DNA of 64,000 nucleotides from Macrotis lagotis (lineage: Eukaryota; Chordata; Mammalia; Peramelemorphia; Peramelidae): positions 36,494,533 through 36,558,532 of the forward strand of contig NC_133665.1 in assembly GCF_037893015.1 (NCBI RefSeq), read 5' to 3'. The stretch's first letter is position 1, and each line of letters begins with the position of its first letter. The notes below the pieces were generated by a model that saw nothing but the letters and a program-made list of their open reading frames with translations, was not told where the DNA came from and did not search any database. Made by a program: the position numbers and the translations under genes. Shown piece after piece: positions 45,926-55,862 of the stretch.

Positions 45926-46669
45926 TCGTCATTGTCAATCTTTGCCCTGAAAATGAGGACACTTTGATTTACGATTTCCATGATTTCATCTCCCAGCTTG
46001 GAAAATTTTTGGACAGAGATCTACAATATAAAAATACCCACAGTAGGCATAATTTCACTAGATTTTCTGAACCTCCACTTCTTAATCAATAGTTTGGGGA
46101 CATTATTGTTAGTTAAAGTGTTAGATAAATATGAGTTATTGTTATGCAAATTCTATAAGGTTCTACCTCTACTAGTCTCTGTCACAGGATAAAAGCCCTA
46201 GGAAATTGCCTGATATATATTTATATGAAATGACTTGTCCAGAGTATACAACTAGTAAATATCAGAAATAAGATTTAAACCTACATCTTCTGGATTCTAA
46301 GTCCCTTACTCCAGTTATCAGTATTGTCTCATTTGTTTCATGTATGATCAATGCTGTAGTTATTTTTATTATTTGTAAATACCTTCAAAACGGATTGTCT
46401 TGGGATTGCAAATGGTAACCCAAGTTGATCCTTATTAAGTGTCTGAAGCAATTACCAGCATTTATTACAGTGATTTATCAACTATACTACCACCTTGACT
46501 AAATATGAAAATAAAGTATTTTGGAGGTTTTAGCCAAATAGCTAATTTATACATTATACACAGTTAAAAAGGGTGTGGAATAGTCACAGGAAACCTGAGT
46601 TCTCATTTCAGCTCTTCTAATAACAAGCAGAGTGATTTTGAATTGGGTCTAAATTTCCTCCTAGAGATT
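45926..46669. other. Unclassified sequence with a MIR scrap
   Basis: 46228-46325 is a reverse MIR-like piece (ACTTGTCCAGAGTATACAAC). The rest is not recognised. Confidence 0.4.
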
Positions 46670-46709
46670 TCAAAGGATTATGTGACACATTAATTCCTGA
46701 AATTTTCTA
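46670..46709. repeat. Inverted duplication, left arm, outer piece
   Basis: ATTATGTGACACATTAATTCC pairs with the reverse complement of 50796-50816. The arm continues at 49807 on the other side of the half-L1. Confidence 0.7.
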
Positions 46710-46892
46710 TGACATTGTCTTTTTTTTTAAGATTATTTAATTTATTTATTCTTATTTTTGTACAAGTGATTTTTTTATACATTACTAAAATGTTCTTGTT
46801 TAAGAGTAAACATAATACCCCTCCCCCAAAATATAGATCCACATGAGTGATAAAGTAAAAGAAAGAGAAAAATTAAAATTAATAATAATAAA

Positions 46893-47038
46893 TGCAGCCA
46901 GGTGGCGCAGTGCACAGAGCACCAGCCCTGGAGTCAGGAGCACCAGAGCCCAAATCTGCCCCAGACACCCAATAATCACCCAACTGCGTGACCCTGGGCA
47001 AGCCACCCCAACCCCATTGCTCTGCAAAAAATAAAAAA
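46893..47038 (+). mobile_element. GC-shifted SINE-like module 1 inside the half-L1
   Basis: CAGGTGGCGCAGTGCACAGAGC head, then GACACCCAATAATCACCCAA where ordinary copies read GACACTTAATAATTACCTAG. Many T-to-C differences. Confidence 0.85.
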
Positions 47039-47085
47039 AAGACAAATAAAATAAAATTAAAATTAAAATTAAATAATAATAATAT

Positions 47086-47133
<48 letters not shown>
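47086..47133. repeat. (TAG)n trinucleotide repeat
   Basis: About 15 TAG units following AAT-rich sequence. Confidence 0.97.
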
Positions 47134-47134
47134 A

Positions 47135-47277
47135 AGGGGTGGCTGGGTGGCGGACAGAGCATTGGCCCTTGAGCCAGGAGCACCTGGGTCCAAATCCGGT
47201 CTCAGACACCCAATGATCACTCTGCTATGCGGCCCCAGCCAGGCCACTCAGCCCTATTTGCCCTGCACCACCCCCCA
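47135..47277 (+). mobile_element. GC-shifted SINE-like module 2 inside the half-L1
   Basis: GGGGTGGCTGGGTGGCGGAC head and GACACCCAATGATCACTCTG core, the same altered core as module 1. Confidence 0.85.
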
Positions 47278-47496
47278 AATAATAATAATAAAAAATTTGC
47301 TTCAGTCTGTGTTCCAATACCTCCAGCTCTGTTGTAGGTGGATCACATTCTTTATGATAAGTCCATCACAAAAGCTATTTCCATATTTTTCCACTGTTGC
47401 CATTGCTGATCACAACTCCCTCCATTTGTACTTCTCCACTACCATATACTATATTTTCTCTCTCCTTTCACTCTATCCCTCTTCTTAAATTTGCTG

Positions 47497-47640
47497 TAGG
47501 GTAGCTGAGTAGCACAGCAGACAGATCTCCAACCATGGGGCCAGGAGGCCCCGAGCCCACATACTACCCCTTAGGCCCAGCATCTACCCAGCCCTATGGT
47601 CCTGGACAGGCCATCCAATCCCAGCCCCTTACATAAAAAA
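47497..47640 (+). mobile_element. SINE-like module 3 inside the half-L1
   Basis: GGGTAGCTGAGTAGCACAGC head, GGGGCCAGGAGGCCCCGAGC, CATCTACCCAGCCCTATGG and CCATCCAATCCCAGCCCC. Very diverged but the SINE order is kept. Confidence 0.7.
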
Positions 47641-48199
47641 AGAAAATGTGTTACATCTGACCACTCTCCCACCATGGTCCATCCTCTCCTCCATCACTCA
47701 CATCCCCCCCCTTCCCCCCATCCTACTTCTCTCCTTCTTATTCTAGATGTCTATACTCCATTGAGTATAAATGCTGTTTCCTCTCCTAGCCACCTCTGTT
47801 GAAGTTTCCCTCATTCCCCCTTGCCTCCCCTCTTTCCATATCATTGCAATAGCTCATTCTAATAAAAAAATCTTATTATATGAAATATCTTATCCTATTC
47901 CACCTCTCCTTTTTCTTTCTCCCATTACATTTCCCTTTTAGCCATTGACTCCATTTTTACACTATATTATATCTTCAAATTCAGCTCTCTCCTGTGCTTC
48001 ATCTATAAAAGTTCCTTCTACCTGTTTTATTAAATGAGAAGGTTCATATGAGTATTATCACTATCATTTTTCTATGCAGGAATACATGTAGTTCATCATC
48101 AAGTCCCTCATATTTTACCCTTCTCCTCCACTCTTTATGCTTCACCTGAGTCCTGTACTTGAAGATCAAACTTTTGGTTCAGCTCTGGCCATTCCAACA

Positions 48200-49230
48200 G
48201 GAGCATATGAAATTCCCCTGGTTCATTGTAAGTCTGTCTTTTTCCCTGGAAGAAGATTTTCAGTTTTGCTGGGTAGTTGATTCTTGATTGCATTCCAAGC
48301 TCTTTTGCCTTCCAAAATATTATATTCTAAGCCCTACAAGCTTTTAGTGTAGTTGCTGCTAAGTCCTGTGTGATCCTGACTGCAGGATCCTTCTGGCTGC
48401 TTGTAATATTTTCTCTTTGACTTGGGAGTTCTGGAACTTGGCTATAATATTCCTGAGGGTTGGTTTTTTTGGATCTCTTTCTCAGGGAGATCAGTGGATT
48501 CTCTCAATTTCTATTTTGCCCTCTGCTTCTAGGATATTAGGGCAATTTTCCTGTAGTAATTCTTTGAAAATTATGTCAAGGCTCTTTTCCTGATCATGAC
48601 TTTCAGGTATTCCAATAATTTTTGAATTATCTTTTCCATATCAGTTGTTTTTTCAATGAGCTGTTTCACATTTTCTTCTAATTTTTCATTCCTTTTTTGG
48701 TTTTGAAGTATTGTTTCCTGATTTCTCATAAAATCAGCAGCTTCCCTAAATTCCATTCTACTTCTGAAGGATTTGTTTTCCTCAGAGAACTTTCTCATTC
48801 CTTTTTCCATCTGGCCAATTTTGCTTTTTAAAACATTCTTCTCCTCAATAACATTTGAACTGTTTTATCCATTTGACCTATGCTGGTTTTTAGCATGTTA
48901 TTTTCTTCAGCATTTTTTTTTTTTTGGATATCCTTGACTAAGTTGCTGACTTTTTTTTCATGTTTTTTCCTGTATCTCTCTCATTTATTTTCCCAATTTT
49001 TCTTCTATCTCCCTCACTTGATTTTCAAAGTCTTTTTTGAGCTCCATCATAGCCTGAGCCCAAGTTCTATTTTTCTTGGAGTCTTCAGATGCAGGAGCTT
49101 GTACTTCCTCATCTTCAGATTGAACATTTTGATCCTTCTTGGGATCATAGACAAAGTATTTCTCAATGATACTCCTCTTTTTTCTCTGCTTACTCACTTC
49201 TCCAGCCTTTGCCTGGTTTTGGAGTGCTTC
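48200..49230 (-). pseudogene. L1-type ORF1 of the half-L1, broken
   Basis: Minus-strand pieces at 48985-49197 (SIIEKYFVYDPKKDQN, then ENQVREIEEKLGK) and 48571-48810 (EENKSFRSRMEFREAADF, EKLEENVKQLIEKTTDMEK) give the N-terminus and coiled coil. 48300-48480 encodes the C-terminal RNA-binding domain in another frame. ORF1p coats its RNA as a trimer. This copy cannot be translated in one frame. Confidence 0.8.
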
Positions 49231-49806
49231 ATGAACTTTTGAGTATTATTGGGACATCCCCCCCACAAGGATCTCAGTGTGTGAGGCTCTGTCTTCCCTC
49301 CTGGTCTGTGAATGACCACGAGCTTCCTGTTCCAGGGACAAAGGACAAACCTCAGCAGTCTCTCTCCACTGCCCTACCTAGGCTCAGCACTCACGCCTGG
49401 GGGCTCCTGCTTACTGACTCAGCCTCCTTCTGGTTCCTGGATCTAGGTTTCCATGACCACGCAGCTCGCTGAGTGCCCTGAGGGCTGGACTTCACCTGCT
49501 TGCTCTTGCAGAGGTCCCCCGCTGATCCCCCAAGTTGTGTCCGGTGCTCTCCAGGCTGCCTCTGTGAGGCTGACGTTCCTTCACTCTGGCGGGCCACCCC
49601 TCCAACCCAGTGGAGCTGAGCCTTTCTGCTCTTTTCCAGGTTATCTTGGGCTGGAGAATTGCCTCACTGGATCCCTCTGTGGGTTCTGTCTCTCGAAAAT
49701 TCAGTTAGAGTCCTTATTTTATATCTTTGGAAATATCAGAGAGAGTGCACCTAAGAGAGAATCTTCTTCTGTTGTCATCTTGGCTCCTCCCCCCTGACAT
49801 TGTCTT

Positions 49807-49990
49807 ATTGAGGTAACATATATTAATGATCTTAATGCTGAGAAGGATCTTGGAGAACATTGAATACATTTTTCCCATTTGTACATATGTATTCAAAATT
49901 GCAAAGCTAGTTTTCCATTAGCTCATGTACTTAGTTGAAAAGTGCCTAATAATCATTATGAAACTGCTCACTTAACCTCATTCTCAATTT
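49807..49990. repeat. Inverted duplication, left arm, main piece
   Basis: Matches the reverse complement of 50605-50785: ATTAATGATC, TGAGAAGGATCTTG, ATTGAATACA, ATTTGTACATATG, TAGTTTTCCAT and ACTTAGTTGAAAAGT are shared in order. By eye roughly 75-80% identity. Not a repeat family I know. Confidence 0.8.
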
Positions 49991-50195
49991 GCTAAGATAA
50001 ATGTTAATTTATTTGAATAAATTTTTACCTAAGATTGCTGTTGGACCAAATCTTTTTCCTCCATTACATTTCGGTTTGTAAGATCCAATTTGATTTCATA
50101 TAAAACTGAAAGGTGGAATATGTACAACTTCAGTTTATTTTAATATTAACAAGGATTAACCTGAAACAAAAAAGAGAGAGTTATGATATATATCA

Positions 50196-50282
<87 letters not shown>

Positions 50283-50604
50283 GTATACATAGTCATATAT
50301 ACACATAAATTACATAGATGATGCCATAGATGATAGATATATAATTCCAAGTTTCTGTCATAAATTTACAAAGCATTTATGGCTACATAGTAGAAGCTTA
50401 TACTTTACCTCATACTTTTAGAAAAGTATAAACTACCCAAAGGAGTTGAGGTAATAGTTGCAGGGTTAGGGATAAAGACTCCTAAGTGATCCTGTCAGTT
50501 GTCACTGTAACCTGTTTTCAAATGACAAAACCTTAAATGCTAACCTCAAATAACAATAATTTAATTGAAATGTTAAAAGAGACCAAAAGTAAAAGTAATG
50601 GGTC
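49991..50604. other. Sequence between the inverted arms
   Basis: Unclassified, with (TC)n at 50195-50242 and (TA)n at 50242-50275. Confidence 0.5.
50195..50275. repeat. (TC)n(TA)n compound microsatellite
   Basis: About 22 TC units then about 16 TA units. Confidence 0.95.
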
Positions 50605-50830
50605 AGTTGAAGTTGAAATTAAGTAATGAATTTCAAAATGATCATTTGCTACTTTTCAACTAAGTGCATGAGATTATGGAAAACTAACTTTACTATTTTA
50701 GATTCATATGTACAAATGAGGGGATTGTATTCAATATTCTTCAAGATCCTTCTCAACTTTGTGATCATTAATATCTCTAACTTCATTAAGATAGGAATTA
50801 ATATGTCACATAATTTTAGAGTTAGATGGG
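50605..50830. repeat. Inverted duplication, right arm
   Basis: Reverse-complement partner of 46670-46709 plus 49807-49990. A MIR/THER-like 3' end (GAGTTAGATGGGATCTTTAAG) abuts it on the right. Confidence 0.8.
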
Positions 50831-50940
50831 ATCTTTAAGTCCCTAAAGTAGAGTCAAGGTCTGTGGACTTAAGGTTAAGTCACTTCTCTTCTCTTGTTTT
50901 CATTTTTCTTATCTCCAAAATGAGATTTAAACAGAATCTT

Positions 50941-51100
50941 TTTTTTAGTTTTTTTTTTTTTTTTTGCAAGGCAATGGGGTTAAGTGGCTTGCCCAAAGCC
51001 ACACAGCTAGGTAACAATTAAGTGTCTGAGGACGCATTTGAACTCAGTTACTACTGACTCCAGGGCTGGTGCTCTATCTACTGTGCCACTTAGCTGCCTC
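50941..51100 (-). mobile_element. CORE-SINE
   Basis: Reverse SINE with a T-run and CACTTAGCTGCCTC end, flanked by TAAACAGAATCTT at 50928-50940 and 51101-51113. Confidence 0.95.
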
Positions 51101-51201
51101 TAAACAGAATCTTAATAGAAGTTTTTGTTGTTTGCTTGTTTTGTTTTCACACAGGGCAAGATCAAGTGGTTAAGATGAGTTGGAATAAGAGTTGATGGCA
51201 G

Positions 51202-51317
51202 GGACAGCTGGGTGGCACAATGGATAGAGCACTGGGGTCAAGAGGGCACTTAATAATTACCTAGCTGTGTGATCTTGGGGAAGTCACTTAACCCCATTGC
51301 CCTGCAAAAAAAAAAAG
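51202..51317 (+). mobile_element. CORE-SINE with an internal loss
   Basis: GGACAGCTGGGTGGCACAATGG to a poly-A tail, flanked by GAGTTGATGGCAG at 51189-51201 and 51318-51330. About 30 bases between GGGGTCAAGAGG and GCACTTAATAATT are missing. Confidence 0.94.
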
Positions 51318-51330
51318 GAGTTGATGGCAG

Positions 51331-52300
51331 TACAGATTACAGAAACACCATGGATGTTCTGTACTATCATAGGTAATGAGATAATGGTTAGTATAGGAAG
51401 GATGTATCGCACTTCCATGGTAGTACCATGATGAAAAACTGTTTGCCTCATATTAGTTTTAGCCTTAGATTTTGACTAAATGAATTTTAGGGTCCATCTA
51501 TATTTCAAAATCCTGTGGTCCTATATAATCAATTAAACAAACAAACAAACTCCTGTAGTAATCATAGATCTGTGCTTACAATCTGCCAGACACTGTGCTA
51601 AGAACAAGGAAAACAAATAAAGTTATTCAGTCTCTTCCTTCAATGGTTTGGGGTGAGGAGGGAATAATAGGTAGAAGTTACTTGTGTGGAGAAGCAAAGG
51701 AAAGAAGAGATACAGGGACTCATGGACTGATTCAGGTTTGAAGTGAGAATGGCTGGTGTGGATATCTTCTCAAATGTAGGTTCTAGGGATGAGTTCACCA
51801 ATCAAAGGAAGAAGCCACAGAAGGGGAATGTCACAAGGATGAGAAGACCATGAGGAGGAGTAAGTTGCTCTATGATTCAGGGGTTGAGATATATTCTTTT
51901 GAAAATGGAATCAAGGCTGCCATGGAAAGGCTAGGAGGAAGAACTCAAGGAGCCTGTGTGCTCTCTTATGATTCTCACTAGTTCCAGGGTGAGCCAATAA
52001 GTGTTTGTGACATTCAAACTCAGATCTTCTTGACACTCAGTCTAATATTCTGCTACCTCATTGTCTGTATAGTTCAGTCTTACCAGTCTAGTTCTCTTTT
52101 CACGTGACAGTCCATCTGCCATCTCCAGGCATTGTCTGAAGTGTTCACCCTCCTCAATTCTGCCTCTTAGAATCCATAGCTTCCTTCAAGACTCTACTCG
52201 GACATGACCTTCTTGTTCTCTGTTCAGCTCCCCTTCCACAAATGCTGGAGAGTTCCCCTGGAAGTTTATTTTGCTTCTATTACTTATATACAAAATATAT
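51331..52300. other. Unclassified sequence, L2-like scraps
   Basis: 51560-51640 (ATCTGCCAGACACTGTGCTAAG) and 52070-52260 (CTGCCTCTTAGAATCCATAG, CTTCCTTCAAGACTCTAC) recall L2 3' regions in opposite senses. The rest is not recognised. Confidence 0.45.
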
Positions 52301-52560
52301 GTAATGGGACAGCTAGGTGGTATAGTAGATAGAACACTGGACCCCTGGACTCAGGAAGGTCTGAGTTCAAATCTAGCCTCTGACGCTAGCTGTTTGACTC
52401 TGGTTAAGTCACTTAACCCTGTTTACCTCAGTTTCTTTATGTGCAAAAATGAGCTGGGGAAGGAAGTGGTAAATCTTTCCAGTATTTTTGCCAAGAAAAT
52501 CCCATATGGAATCAAGAAGAGCTGAACACAACTGAAATGACTGAATATCTATAATATTAA
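52301..52560 (+). mobile_element. Mar1-like CORE-SINE with RTE-type tail, complete
   Basis: GGGACAGCTAGGTGGTATAG head, TGACGCTAGCTGTTTGACTC, GAGCTGGGGAAGGAAGTGG, then AAGAGCTGAACACAACTGAA tail. Confidence 0.9.
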
Positions 52561-52575
52561 ATATGTCTGTAAAGC

Positions 52576-52592
52576 ATATATATATATATTAT

Positions 52593-52634
<42 letters not shown>

Positions 52635-52655
52635 ATATATATACACACACATTTT
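52576..52655. repeat. (TA)n microsatellite
   Basis: Imperfect TA tract ending in ACACACAC, palindromic in parts. Confidence 0.95.
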
Positions 52656-52664
52656 CCCCCCTCT

Positions 52665-52785
52665 ATTAGAATGTACTTTCCTTAAAGGCAAAGATAGTTT
52701 TTGCTTTATCTTCACATCCCTAGGACTTAGCATAGCATTTAAGGTAAGCACTTAATAATAAATGGTTGTTTTTTGATTGACTTTG
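52665..52785 (+). mobile_element. L2 3' end fragment
   Basis: TTAGAATGTACTTTCCTTAAAGG, ACATCCCTAGGACTTAGCATAG and AAGCACTTAATAATAAATGG. Confidence 0.75.
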
Positions 52786-52889
52786 AGGAGATCTGAATTC
52801 TTGTCAAACTCTGCTGCTAATTAACTATGTGGCTTTGAGTAATCTCTCTCTAGACTTCAATTGCCTAATTACTTATATTTTCAGAGCAC

Positions 52890-53125
52890 TTTCAGTTTTT
52901 TAATAATAATAGCTAGTATTTACACATAACTTTAAGGTTTGCAAAGCACTTTGTGCAATCTCTTATGATTCTCACAACCACTCTAGGAGGTAGGTGTTAT
53001 TATTATCCCAATTTTAGAGATGAAGAAACTGAGAAATTAAGTGACTAGTCCAGGGTCATATAGCCTCTAAGTGACTGGTGACTTGCTTCAATTCTGGCAC
53101 TGTCCACTGAGCCACCTAGCCTAGG
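52890..53125 (-). mobile_element. MIR3-type CORE-SINE, nearly complete
   Basis: GGTTTGCAAAGCACTTTGTG, TAGGAGGTAGGTGTTATTAT, GATGAAGAAACTGAGAAATT and CACTGAGCCACCTAGCC in reverse order. Confidence 0.88.
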
Positions 53126-53169
53126 AAATATTTCTACAAAGAACTTTCCTCAGTAAGCTCATGCAAGGT

Positions 53170-53430
53170 GGGCATTTCAAGTGTTATTTTCTCCATTTTA
53201 CATGTGAGGAACCTGATCCTGAGAAAGCTAAGATAACCTGTCCATGGCTGCAGTGCTACAATCAGACCTTAGGCACAGGGCTCCACTCTAGGCATAGTAC
53301 TTCTTTTACTAAACCATACTTATTTTTCTCATGCCTTCAGAATCTGAGGCTTTATGTGGCATATAGTATTAATTGATTCAGCTTTCAGCCAAAAACAGAA
53401 TTCAGAGCAACCTAATGAAGCTTGATGATC
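53170..53430 (-). repeat. MIR-like unit with extension, first of a direct pair
   Basis: A MIR-like part (ACATGTGAGGAACCTGATCC) is followed by about 110 bases starting ATGCCTTCAGAATCTGAGG, which recur at 55130-55260. Confidence 0.6.
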
Positions 53431-53439
53431 TCTAAGGTC

Positions 53440-54359
53440 CAGCTCTAAATTCTAATATCCTTCCCACATTTTGTTGAAAGCTGACAGTCTCTGAATTGGG
53501 CAGGGATGATTTCCAGAGGACACAATTGGATGCTTCCTTGGCAATATGACTATTTATTCCAGCATCCCTTGAGTAAATTAAATTGTCTTTTTCGATTTTC
53601 CCCCAAGCTGCTCCTCTCTGTTGATGGGATTGGATGGGATGGCAGAGACTGGGAGGTAAGTCTTGGTGATAGGTGCACTAGGACATGCTGCTGAATGTGA
53701 CAGTGCAGAACAGGAAGGATCCCTCCTCCCCTGACCTGTTCTTCATTTTCAGTACAAGCTCGGCTAAGCTGCCATTCAGCAGTTGTGGGAAGAGATAGAT
53801 CATCTGAAAAAGCAGAGCCAAATATTTGATTTGGATGATTACGCTGCAGGTGTCTCATCAGAGCTGTGCTGCCTAGATTACTAATTATTTTCCCTCAACT
53901 TAGGGCCTATAGCAGGAAACACATAGAGCATGGCAAAAATTTGGAGGAATGGAACTAACAAATGAGACCCTAGATTGATGATGCCAAGGGTTTTCTTGTA
54001 GAGGAAGAAGAGGCCATCAGTGGATGCAATATGGATGGATCAAATAAAATAGCCAGGATTCCTCTTTCTCCACTCTTATTTTTAAAACCCTATCCTTTAG
54101 AAGTAGGTCTATCCACCTTGCTCAACTCAAAGAAAAATAAACATCATTATATAAAAACCAAGCCAGAAACAGCTGGTGTCATTATCTGAAATGCTTTCAG
54201 TCTTTTAGGAAACCGCTCAGGAGATCTCCACTTTTCAGGAGGGACAACTAAGTTAAGACTCCACAGGAAAGGATGGGGATCAATGGGTAGAAATTAAAGG
54301 AAGGCAGATTTTGGCTCATTATGTGAAAGAATAAAAGTAATTGTTTTCTTGTGGAGAGA
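53440..54359. other. Unclassified sequence
   Basis: No repeat recognised. A 48-base segment 53608-53655 has a TTTTCCCCCAAG acceptor-like left edge and a GAG|GTAAGT donor-like right edge. See the rejected list. Confidence 0.4.
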
Positions 54360-54540
54360 ATTCTGAGATTGGATTCAGGATTTAAGGAAAACCCTAATCC
54401 CTCCTCTAGTAGGATGACTCTCAGTGAATCAATTAACCTCCCAGGGTCTCATTTTTCTTATCTATAAATTGAAATGCCTGGGTTAGATGACCTCTGAGGT
54501 CTCCTCCAGCTCTAAAGGAAGGTTTATGTTTCTGTGTGCC
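54360..54540 (+). mobile_element. MIR/THER1-type SINE, 3' part
   Basis: GAATCAATTAACCTCCCAGG, AAATGCCTGGGTTAGATGAC and CTGAGGTCTCCTCCAGCTCT. Confidence 0.8.
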
Positions 54541-54969
54541 TCAGGCTACTTTTTAGGATTTATCTATTAAGCACTGATGGACTTCTCCATGCTTGAGAAA
54601 TCACAGCTCCTTCAAATATTGACATTTAAGCAATAACTTCTAACACTTAGAAGTGTCTTAAAAATGGAATACCTAGTGTGGTAGTGAGCTTCTCATCACT
54701 GGAGGTGTTAAAATTTACATTTATATAGTTTTTAAGATTTATAAAGAACTTTTCCTATAACAACTCTGAGAGGAGAGGAACAATTAGCAGTATTTCTTTG
54801 AAGGGAACCTGGGATTCAGATAGGTAATCTGATAGCAGAGGAACTATTTTCTGAATTTAAAGGATTTATACCTCCAAATGCAATCTGTGCTTTCTACCTT
54901 ACCACCCTATTTGGCAAGAGTTCATATAGACTTGAGTGACTGTTAAGGAAATTAATAGGAATTTTGTCT
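54541..54969. other. Unclassified sequence with a MIR scrap
   Basis: 54715-54850 has a weak reverse MIR3 order (TTACATTTATATAGTTTTTAAG). Confidence 0.4.
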
Positions 54970-55260
54970 AGGTTTTCCTTTTCTTCCCCAAAGAAGAAAC
55001 TGAGTCCCAGAGAGAAAGAGAAACTTGTCAAAGGTCTGACAGCAGAGCTAAGATTCAAGCCTTGATCCTCTAACTCCAAATTTAATGCTCTTTCCATTCC
55101 ATCACTCATAGGGATAAGATGAACTTCTGAATGCCTTCAAATTTTGAAGTTTTATGTAACTTAGAGTAATAATTAATTCAGTTTTCAGAGTTGCCAAGTA
55201 AAGAAATAAGAGCAATCTGAGCCTCAAAGTGAAGCTGATCATCTTGGTAAGACTGATGGA
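54970..55260 (-). repeat. MIR-like unit with extension, second of a direct pair
   Basis: MIR-like part (GAAGAAACTGAGTCCCAGAG, CTGACAGCAGAGCTAAGATTC), then ATGCCTTCAAATTTTGAAG and the same extension as at 53330-53430 (TTAATTCAGTTTTCAG, AGAGCAATCTGAG). Confidence 0.6.
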
Positions 55261-55616
55261 ATGAAAGTAAGAGAGTTCATTCCCATATGAACCAATGAAC
55301 TGGGTTTATATCCATGGCTACATACCCATAATCTATATGAAAATATACACACCATTGGTCACAAGGTCACAGGCTGAAAATGTGGAAGGAGGAATACAAA
55401 TCTACTTCCATTTCAAGAGAAACTTGGAATTTATGCCTTCTTGATTTTCATTGGTAATATAATTTTCACAATTGAAGAAAAAATATGTCCTCTGTGAATA
55501 TTGAGTCTACTTAGTTCCTAATTCCTAAAACTGTACAGCATGTCTTCCATAAACTAAAAGGTGTTCTAAAGACTTAGTGTGGTTTTTTGTTTTGTTTTTT
55601 TGTTCCTACTGATCTA
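55261..55616. other. Unclassified sequence
   Basis: Nothing recognised. Confidence 0.4.
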
Positions 55617-55862
55617 AACTGAGCCAGCTAGGTGGTACAGTGGATACAGTGCTAAGGAAGATTCATTGTCTTGAGTTTGAATCTGGTCTCAGACACTTCT
55701 TAACTGTGGTCCTGGACAGTTATTTAACTCTGTTTACCTCCATTTCCTCATCTGTAAAATGAGCTGGGGAATGAAATAGCAAACAACTTTAGTGTTTTTT
55801 TCAAGAAAATCCCAATTGAGATCACACAGACTACATGACTGAAACAACTAAACAAGAAGAGA
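55617..55862 (+). mobile_element. Mar1-like CORE-SINE with RTE-type tail
   Basis: CAGCTAGGTGGTACAGTGGAT head, GTCTCAGACACTTCTTAACTG, ATGAGCTGGGGAATGAAATAG and CATGACTGAAACAACTAAAC tail. Confidence 0.9.

Larger units (their letters stand above)
46722..49794 (-). mobile_element. Half-L1 (HAL1-type): L1 5' UTR + ORF1 + 3' end, no ORF2, complete with target duplication
   Basis: TGACATTGTCTT stands at 46710-46721 and 49795-49806, so both ends are intact. Minus-strand order: 5' UTR 49240-49794 (start GGGGGGAGGAGCCAAGATGA-like), ORF1 about 48200-49230, a pyrimidine-rich spacer 47290-48190 as seen on the plus strand, and a 3' end at 46722-46890 with a poly-T start. No endonuclease or RT sequence is present. 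HAL1 elements are non-autonomous L1 derivatives known from mammals. ORF1 is broken. Three SINE-like modules and a (TAG)n tract lie in the 3' third. Confidence 0.85.

Noticed and set aside
53608-53655. A 48-base segment with acceptor-like TTTTCCCCCAAG and donor GAG|GTAAGT edges and an open frame of 16 codons.
   Set aside because: A single short exon-like segment with an AAG acceptor, no partner exons, and a repetitive GGGATTGGATGGGATGG content. Chance matches of this kind are common in 64 kb.
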